A stretch of DNA of 64,000 bases from Fimiplasma intestinipullorum (lineage in GTDB: Bacteria > Bacillota_I > Bacilli_A > Erysipelotrichales > Coprobacillaceae), in assembly GCA_018715065.1 (NCBI GenBank), contig DVMJ01000014.1:1-64000 (forward strand). The letters are read 5' to 3'. Position 1 is the first letter of the stretch. Every line of letters starts with the position of its first letter. Position numbers and translations under genes: made by a program. The notes beneath the pieces are model-generated. The model searched no databases. It saw nothing but the letters and a program-made list of their open reading frames with translations, and was not told the DNA's origin. Below are positions 58,875-64,000 of the stretch, one piece after another.

Positions 58875-59054
58875 AAACAAGTCAGTGAGTGACATGTCTC
58901 TGTCATTTGTCAAACGCATCACATGCCTTCTTTTCACTATCTTATCTAGTCGATGATGCAAGATCTGCCTCTATTCGATTTTTGAGGTGATGATTGAACC
59001 TGCGATAGGCTAATGATATAATGAGGATAAAGAAAAGGTAGTGAAAAAACGGGT

Positions 59055-60374
59055 ATGAAAACAAAATTAACTTTTTTTGAAATCTTGAGCGTAGCAAGTA
59101 TGCTCTTTGGTTTGTTTTTTGGAGCTGGAAATCTGATATTTCCAGTCTTAATGGGACAAATGGCGGGACATCAGGTCATAGCGGCAACAGCCGGTTTTTT
59201 GGTTACCGGCGTGGGATTACCTCTGTTAGGGGTTGCGGCGTTGGGAATCGGAAAAGCCGAAGGATTGCAGGATCTAAGCAGCCGGGTATCTCAACGGTTT
59301 GGCTTGTTTTTTACTTGCCTGCTGTATTTGACCATCGGTCCTTTTTTTGCTATTCCGCGTTGTGCCAGTGTCTCATTTACAGTAGGGATTGAAGCGCTCG
59401 TTCCACAATGGGATCCACGGTTGTCTTTAGCCATTTTTTCAATCTTATTTTTTGCAATCGTTCTTTTTTTCTCATTGCGTCCTGGAAAGATATTGGTATG
59501 GGTCGGAAAGCTGTTGAATCCGCTCTTTTTAATGGTGCTGTTTATCTTTATTGTCAGTGCTCTTTTATTTCCACTGGGGGATATTCAAAGCGTTCAACCT
59601 GAAGGCAGCTATGTTAATGCTGCTTTTACAACAGGGTTATTAGAAGGGTATAACACCATGGATGCTTTAGCGGGTCTGGCTTTTGGAATCATTGTGGTCC
59701 AAGCGATTCGTTCTTTAGGTATCACTGAACCCGTTAAAATTGCGCAAAACACGATCTTATCGGGGAGCTTGAGTGCATTATTGATGGGTCTCATTTATAC
59801 CTTATTAGCTTTGATTGGTACGCTGAGCCGGGGTGCTTTTCCGATTGCCAATAATGGCGGCGAAACATTATCCTGGTTAGCGGCATATTATTTTGGACCG
59901 CTTGGTGCTATCTTGCTGGCATTGATGGTCACCTTGGCCTGTTTAAAGACAGCAGTGGGCTTGATTACCAGCTGTTCTGAAACGTTTAGGGGAATGTTTG
60001 GTCAAGGGCCTTCCTATAAACAGTATGCGATTGGATTTTGTCTCATCTCGCTTTTGATTGCGAATTTAGGTTTGGACGTCATCTTATCCTGGACAACACC
60101 GGTACTGATGTTTTTGTATCCGCTGGCTATTGTACTGATTGTCCTGACATTAGTAGAGCGCTGGTTACCTTCATTTCGTATCGTTTTACGCTGGACCTTA
60201 GGTTTCGCTGGGGTATCTGCCGCGCTGGATTTCTTAGTGGCCATGCCTGCCATCGGATCTTTTCAGTTTTCAGATTTATTAACTTGGCATAGTGGATTTG
60301 CCTGGATCATTTTTGCTTTGATCGGCTTTGTGATTGGTTATCTTCAATCCGTTCGGTCATTGAAGAAAGAGTAG
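59055..60374 (+). CDS. brnQ: branched-chain amino acid transporter
   Basis: A 439-residue membrane protein with about 12 helices of the LIVCS family: FFGAGNLIFPVLMGQMAGHQ at the N-terminus, GPFFAIPRCASVSFTVGIEA and GYNTMDALAGLAFGIIVVQA are diagnostic. It imports Leu, Ile and Val with sodium. No T-box or other leader element was recognised in the 180 bases before it. Terminator at 60422. Confidence 0.92.
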   Translation: MKTKLTFFEILSVASMLFGLFFGAGNLIFPVLMGQMAGHQVIAATAGFLVTGVGLPLLGVAALGIGKAEGLQDLSSRVSQRFGLFFTCLLYLTIGPFFAIPRCASVSFTVGIEALVPQWDPRLSLAIFSILFFAIVLFFSLRPGKILVWVGKLLNPLFLMVLFIFIVSALLFPLGDIQSVQPEGSYVNAAFTTGLLEGYNTMDALAGLAFGIIVVQAIRSLGITEPVKIAQNTILSGSLSALLMGLIYTLLALIGTLSRGAFPIANNGGETLSWLAAYYFGPLGAILLALMVTLACLKTAVGLITSCSETFRGMFGQGPSYKQYAIGFCLISLLIANLGLDVILSWTTPVLMFLYPLAIVLIVLTLVERWLPSFRIVLRWTLGFAGVSAALDFLVAMPAIGSFQFSDLLTWHSGFAWIIFALIGFVIGYLQSVRSLKKE

Positions 60375-60421
60375 GCTGTTCGTTTTTATATAAAAGTTTA
60401 TTCATGCATTGAATATGAAAC

Positions 60422-60445
60422 AAGGCCCGATGTGCGGGCCTTTTA
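60422..60445. terminator. terminator after brnQ
   Basis: AAGGCCCG and CGGGCCTT pair around ATGTG with T-runs on both strands, serving brnQ (plus) and the zinc-ribbon gene (minus). Confidence 0.8.
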
Positions 60446-60454
60446 GTTTCTGTT

Positions 60455-61588
60455 TCAAGATGGGGACATGGAGCTGGATGTTTCGAGTAATTTCTGAGTC
60501 ACACGGTTTTGAACTTCCAGATAATAAGTTAATTCTTTGTCATTCATTTCACCATTATCCCAGGCTTCAAAAGCTTCCATCGCATCTGTGTATTTTTGCA
60601 AATAATCGGCGTAATCACTTAAGAGACTAGCATCAGTTCCATCAGAATGAGCATATTTTTCCATAAATTCACAGTACTCGTTCATAAAGCTCTCATAGTT
60701 GTCCATGGCAGTTTTAAATTCTGGACGCATTCCATCTACTAAGGTTTGACTTTCAGATGTTTCTGGGTTAGAAGGGACGGTTGTCGATTGATTGTTGCTG
60801 GTGGATTCGTTGTCCTCAGACGAAGTCGTTTCAGTAGGTTGTCTGAGTTGAATGGACATGACGTTGTTTCCTTCGTATGACAAGGAGAGATGGTTGCCAT
60901 TGATATCATCTGCATAATAGTAATCATCTCCTTTGTTATAGTCAACTGTAAAGCCCTTTGTCTGGCAAGCTTCAACATAAGCATTGAAATCATCACGTGA
61001 AGTATCCCCAACATAGACATAGCAGCCAGACGAACTGTCAGATGTCACTTTTCCAATAGTTGATGCAGGCAATGGGAGTAGACTAGCCAGGTCACTTTGT
61101 GGCCAGTTCAATGTTCCCATTTCCATAGGTGTCTCTAAGTCAATGTGCATGGAATCACTGTAATAATCGATTTGTAATTGATAGCCCTCATCGTCAAATG
61201 CGACATAACTGCTACCATCTTCTTGGCTATCAATAGTATACCCTATCTCCTGACAGGCTTCCACATAATCGTTATACTGTTGAGTGGATGTTTTTTCTAC
61301 CCATAAGCTTAAAGCTTCTTTATCATTTGTATAGATATGACCGGTATTAGATTGAGGTTTAGGCAGTCGGTCTTTCAGTACAATTTCATCCCAATCATAT
61401 TTTTGAGCCTGGTTTTGGCTAATGGTGGAAATGACACCGATAACAAAGACAACCACAATGGCGATGAACCACCATCTTAGATAAAATGGCTTTTTGAGTT
61501 TGGTGCCACATTCAGGACATGTTTTGACATGACTGTATACAGGCGTGTGGCATTTAGGACAGATCCTGGTCTTGTTTCTTTTTAACAT
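60455..61588 (-). CDS. zinc-ribbon membrane-anchored protein, DUF6591-like repeats
   Basis: A 377-residue protein: N-terminal zinc ribbon (CPKCHTP ... CPECGTK), one transmembrane helix (about 36-56), then an extracellular part with two similar units of about 85 residues, each with a core like YNDYVEACQEIGYTID or FNAYVEACQTKGFTVD and a Tyr/Asp-rich strand, a Ser/Thr linker, and a helical C-terminal region (EFKTAMDNYESFMNEYCEFM). It resembles DUF6591-type proteins. ATG 61588 follows GGAGGAAAAA in the 53-bp leader repeat. A paralogue lies at 63358. The function is unknown. Confidence 0.7.
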   Translation of the reverse strand: MLKRNKTRICPKCHTPVYSHVKTCPECGTKLKKPFYLRWWFIAIVVVFVIGVISTISQNQAQKYDWDEIVLKDRLPKPQSNTGHIYTNDKEALSLWVEKTSTQQYNDYVEACQEIGYTIDSQEDGSSYVAFDDEGYQLQIDYYSDSMHIDLETPMEMGTLNWPQSDLASLLPLPASTIGKVTSDSSSGCYVYVGDTSRDDFNAYVEACQTKGFTVDYNKGDDYYYADDINGNHLSLSYEGNNVMSIQLRQPTETTSSEDNESTSNNQSTTVPSNPETSESQTLVDGMRPEFKTAMDNYESFMNEYCEFMEKYAHSDGTDASLLSDYADYLQKYTDAMEAFEAWDNGEMNDKELTYYLEVQNRVTQKLLETSSSMSPS

Positions 61589-61638
61589 TTTTTCCTCCAT
61601 TTCCCCGCGCTTCGCTGCGCGGACACAAATATTTAATC
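61586..61638 (-). repeat. 53-bp leader repeat with GC hairpin, copy 2
   Basis: Same block as 30679-30731: GATTAAATATTTGTGT, hairpin CCGCGC-AGCGAA-GCGCGG, GGAAATGGAGG, start codon. The loop differs from copy 1 by one base (AGTGAA versus AGCGAA) while the stem is unchanged. Confidence 0.8.
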
Positions 61639-61639
61639 A

Positions 61640-61904
61640 AACTAACTTCCTGTAACTCTAGTAAGTTCCTCTATTTAATTGTATAATTTAGTAGAGGTGG
61701 TACACTACAGAGCACGAGGAGGAAAGTAGGCAATTCTACTTAAAATAGAATATCCTGAATTTTTATAAGTTGCCGCTATCGTTTCAAGCACAAATAAGTA
61801 GGACATAGAGCCTGGACACTTATGATTGTATAATCAACTTAAGTGATTATCTTCGATAGCAGTCAATGCCACTTCTCTTCTTTCAATGAAAGGAGAGCTT
61901 TTTT
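61640..61904 (+). ncRNA. IS110 non-coding end, probable bridge RNA
   Basis: About 265 bases without any gene precede the IS110 transposase. They hold nested pairings: ATTCTA/TAGAAT (61733-61751), a long-range stem GCTATCG (61775-61781) with CGATAGC (61854-61860), and inside it a hairpin CACTTA/TAAGTG (61817-61845) with internal GATT-GTAT-AATC. IS110 elements are known to transcribe a bridge RNA from the end upstream of their recombinase, with internal loops that pair to target and donor. The location and nested loops fit; exact RNA ends and the element's left boundary are not determined. Confidence 0.5.
61875..61904 (+). promoter_or_regulatory. hairpin masking the transposase ribosome binding site
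   Basis: CTCTTCTTTC (61875-61884) pairs with GAAAGGAGAG (61888-61897), a 10-bp stem with a 3-base loop, followed by CTTTTTT and then ATG 61905. The ribosome binding site AAAGGAGAG lies in the 3' arm. It may end outside read-through transcripts or lower transposase translation. Confidence 0.65.
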
Positions 61905-63155
61905 ATGAAAATCATTCGATTTAATTGCTGTGGCATGGATGTACACAAGAATAGCGTTGTTGCCACGATTGGTATCACTGATAAGGATACACAAATAACT
62001 CGCTACATCCAAGAAACGTTTTCGACTTTAAATACTGATTTACTTCGTCTAAAACAATGGCTTATCGTTCATGACTGTTTTGAAGTTTGTATGGAATCAA
62101 CCGGAAAATATTGGATCCCTATCTTTAATATCTTGGAGGATACAGTCAAAGTTCACTTAACTCACCCAAAATATGTCAAAGCAATCAAAGGAAAGAAAAC
62201 CGATAAGAAAGATTCAAAATGGATCTGTGATCTTTTTAAACATGATCTTATCAAGTTTTCTTTTATCCCTCCAAAAGAAATACGGGCCCTTCGTGAAATT
62301 GCACGCTATCGTTATAAACTCGTCGGTATGCGCTCATCTGAGCGTAATCGTTATCAAAATTGTATGACAGTTTCTAATATTGGTATCGGTTCTGTTTTTT
62401 CTGATCCATTTGGAAAGTCAGCTCAAGCCGTTATGAAAGAAGTTCTTGAATCTGAAATCATAGACGATGACAAGATACTCAAATGTATCCATGGATTATG
62501 TAAAAACAAAGATAAGATTCTTGACGCTATTAAACACTGTCATATCGAATCGGATCAACGATTTAAAATGAACGAATCCATGAGTCACTTGGAAGAACTT
62601 CAAATTCATATCAATAATTGTGAAATTGAAATGATAAAACGTGCGTCTAAGATGTTTGATTCGTTCATGCATATTACTCAAATACCCGGTATTAATACAT
62701 TGTCTGCGATTCTGATCATTTCAGAAATCGGTATCGATATGACTCAATTTGAATCAGACAAGCAGCTTGTTAGCTGGGCAGGATTGGCTCCTGCTAATAA
62801 CGAAAGTGCCAATAAAAAGAAATCTGTTCGTATTTCCAAAGCAGGCCAATATTTAAAGCCATTAATGGTCCAATGTGCATTAGGTGCAATTAAAGATAAG
62901 GAAAGCTACTTTGGCATAAAGTATACGCGTATCAAGAAACGACGAGGACATAAGAAAGCCATTATCGCTATCGCACGAATGATGCTTGTTTGCATCTATC
63001 ATATGATCTTGACAGGTGAAGTTTTTAATCCATCAGACTATCAGTCATTTAAAGCGCCTGATTCTAAAAAGGGCATAGCATTAACAGAAGAATCAGCCAT
63101 AGAATTCCTACGAAAATCAGGATTTGACGTTTCTAAATTAACTAAATTAGAATAA
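61905..63155 (+). mobile_element. IS110-family insertion sequence, intact transposase
   Basis: A 416-residue DEDD-type IS110 recombinase: RuvC-like N-terminal half with GMDVHKNSVVA (first Asp), VCMESTGKYWIP (Glu) and KTDKKDSKWICDLF (Asp pair), and the C-terminal Transposase_20 part with ITQIPGINTLSAILIISEIG and LVSWAGLAPANNES, where the Ser nucleophile lies nearby. No stop or frameshift, so it may be active. IS110 elements have no terminal inverted repeats and their ends cannot be fixed from one copy. It separates two related zinc-ribbon/DUF6591-like genes. Confidence 0.92.
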
Positions 63156-63310
63156 TCTATTTTTGTTTTTTTCAAACATAATTCAAACTTGTTTTTAGGT
63201 TTGTCTTTTTTTATGCAGTTTAGCTTTGTTTTGTTTCACACTTCTTTCCTCTCTTTCTTATTCTGACTTTAGTTTAACATGTTCTTTCAGAAGACTGGTT
63301 TTGCAGGTGC
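63156..63310. other. right non-coding end of IS110 and flank
   Basis: T-rich sequence with short inverted words (TTCAAACATAATTCAAACTTG, GTTTTTAGGTTTG) follows the transposase. The right boundary of the element lies somewhere here. Confidence 0.3.
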
Positions 63311-63311
63311 T

Positions 63312-63342
63312 AAAAAGCGATCTCAATATATAGATCGCTTTT
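63312..63342 (-). terminator. terminator of the right-end gene
   Basis: AAAAGCGATCT and AGATCGCTTTT pair around ATATATTG, followed by T on the minus strand. Confidence 0.75.
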
Positions 63343-63357
63343 AGATGAAAGGTATGA

Positions 63358-64000
63358 TTAAGAAGCGTCACTGGTGCCATCAGGTGCATCAAAGGAAGCA
63401 TAGATGGAGTGACTGTTTTCACGATAGGAAAGATAGACACTGTAGCCTTCCGCGTTTTCAGCAGAATAGAATCCTTCAAACTCACCGGGATCACTTGTGA
63501 ATCCCTGCGTTTTGCAAGTTTCTACATAAGTATTAAATTGTTCTAAACTGATGCCGTAAACGTATACTGAAAAACTATTGTCATTTTCGATGCTCAATGA
63601 AATGATTTTCGTCTCTGGTTTAGGAAAATGGGTAGCTAAATCAGATGTTGGCCATTGATCAGCCACTTCCGTTTCAGGCTCATTAGAATATTTTTGAGAA
63701 TGAAAATCATAATAGGCGGTGAGAATCTCACCATTATTTAAATAGCGAATGGTTGCGATATCTGGTTCAACCAGATTGAAATGGTCGCTGTTTTTCAAAT
63801 AATAGGATCCCTGATAGTAATAGCAATAAGCATTAGTGACGGATTCACCTGGTTCGGTCACGATTTCGCTTTCGGCATGCATGCCAATTTTTTCTTCTTT
63901 GAGTCTTTCGATATCATCATCACTCATATCATAAGATGTTTTGAGATCATCATAGAACTTTGTTTTATCATCTTCTGTGATACTCTCTTTTTCAGTGAAG
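63358..64000 (-). CDS. DUF6591-like protein, partial at window edge
   Basis: The minus-strand frame is open through base 64000 and has no clear start in the window, so at least 214 residues are C-terminal part of a longer protein. Residues near the end (FNTYVETCKTQGFTSDPGEF then GFYSAENAEGYSVYLSYREN) match the repeat unit of the zinc-ribbon protein at 60455 (FNAYVEACQTKGFTVD, DINGNHLSLSYEGN), and the WPTSDLATHFPKPETKII segment matches WPQSDLASLLPLPASTI. The two are paralogues, perhaps tandem before the IS110 inserted. The N-terminal zinc ribbon and helix would lie outside the window. Confidence 0.65.
   Translation of the reverse strand, partial: FTEKESITEDDKTKFYDDLKTSYDMSDDDIERLKEEKIGMHAESEIVTEPGESVTNAYCYYYQGSYYLKNSDHFNLVEPDIATIRYLNNGEILTAYYDFHSQKYSNEPETEVADQWPTSDLATHFPKPETKIISLSIENDNSFSVYVYGISLEQFNTYVETCKTQGFTSDPGEFEGFYSAENAEGYSVYLSYRENSHSIYASFDAPDGTSDAS

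Noticed and set aside
58875..59054. T-box or other amino-acid-responsive leader before brnQ
   Set aside because: The segment is only about 180 bases and lacks the AGGGTGGNACCGCG-type T-box core; only a weak TGACA/TGTCA hairpin is present.
1..64000. CRISPR array, tRNA or rRNA genes
   Set aside because: No regularly spaced repeats, cloverleaf with conserved TTCGA arm, or rRNA blocks were noticed by eye; a covariance search would settle short RNAs.

Overview
The window looks like a chromosomal segment of a low-to-moderate GC Gram-positive bacterium (Bacillota), most plausibly a gut-associated member of the Erysipelotrichia or a neighbouring clostridial lineage. Signs of this are strong AGGAGG-type ribosome binding sites, sigma-A promoters, many short intrinsic terminators, an LL-diaminopimelate aminotransferase (dapL), a YolD/Y-family polymerase pair, a VanG-type ligase operon and the absence of outer-membrane genes. 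The lineage is inferred from gene content only. No rRNA, tRNA or CRISPR array was found.

Bases 1-6800 are an accessory, AT-rich and decaying region. It holds a 5' group II intron fragment, a 67-bp palindrome, an IS3 orfA fragment, IS21 (istB) and IS1595-type transposase remnants, a HEPN/MNT toxin-antitoxin pair between two 68-bp direct repeats, two antitoxin-like genes without toxins (YefM-like and HicB-like) and a metallo-beta-lactamase-fold gene broken by stop codons.

Bases 6840-28000 are mostly ordinary metabolism: a secreted nuclease lipoprotein with its partner gene, YdcF, a DUF308 membrane protein fused to a papain-like domain, a two-domain PPK2 enzyme, and the right-to-left operon glnA-ANTAR-pyrG-dapF-dapL, whose leader carries a clear attenuator hairpin. 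Then come a CofE-like ligase, a MATE-pcp-sugar kinase-monooxygenase-Nudix run, a split chromate transporter with a divergent LysR gene, a GntR-controlled ABC transporter and a HAD/phosphatase pair.

Bases 28650-34470 encode a VanR/VanS two-component system followed by VanG-, VanXY- and VanT-like genes. VanT is split into separate membrane and racemase genes. A 53-bp leader with a GC-rich hairpin precedes vanG and recurs almost unchanged before a zinc-ribbon membrane protein gene at 61.6 kb. Bases 34500-45800 carry BioY, a MarR-controlled heterodimeric ABC exporter and a long same-strand run of small enzymes (acetyltransferases, Nudix, deaminase, phosphorylase, flavin reductase).

Bases 45966-60400 hold an SOS-like module (Y-family polymerase, YolD, LexA-like repressor with repeated TTGCA boxes), a badly mutated SDR pseudogene, a MarR-DUF1538-PII-like operon, WYL and GyrI regulators, AlkD, a VOC protein and BrnQ. 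The right end has two related zinc-ribbon/DUF6591-like genes separated by an intact IS110 element with a structured upstream non-coding region that probably includes its bridge RNA. The last gene runs off the window.
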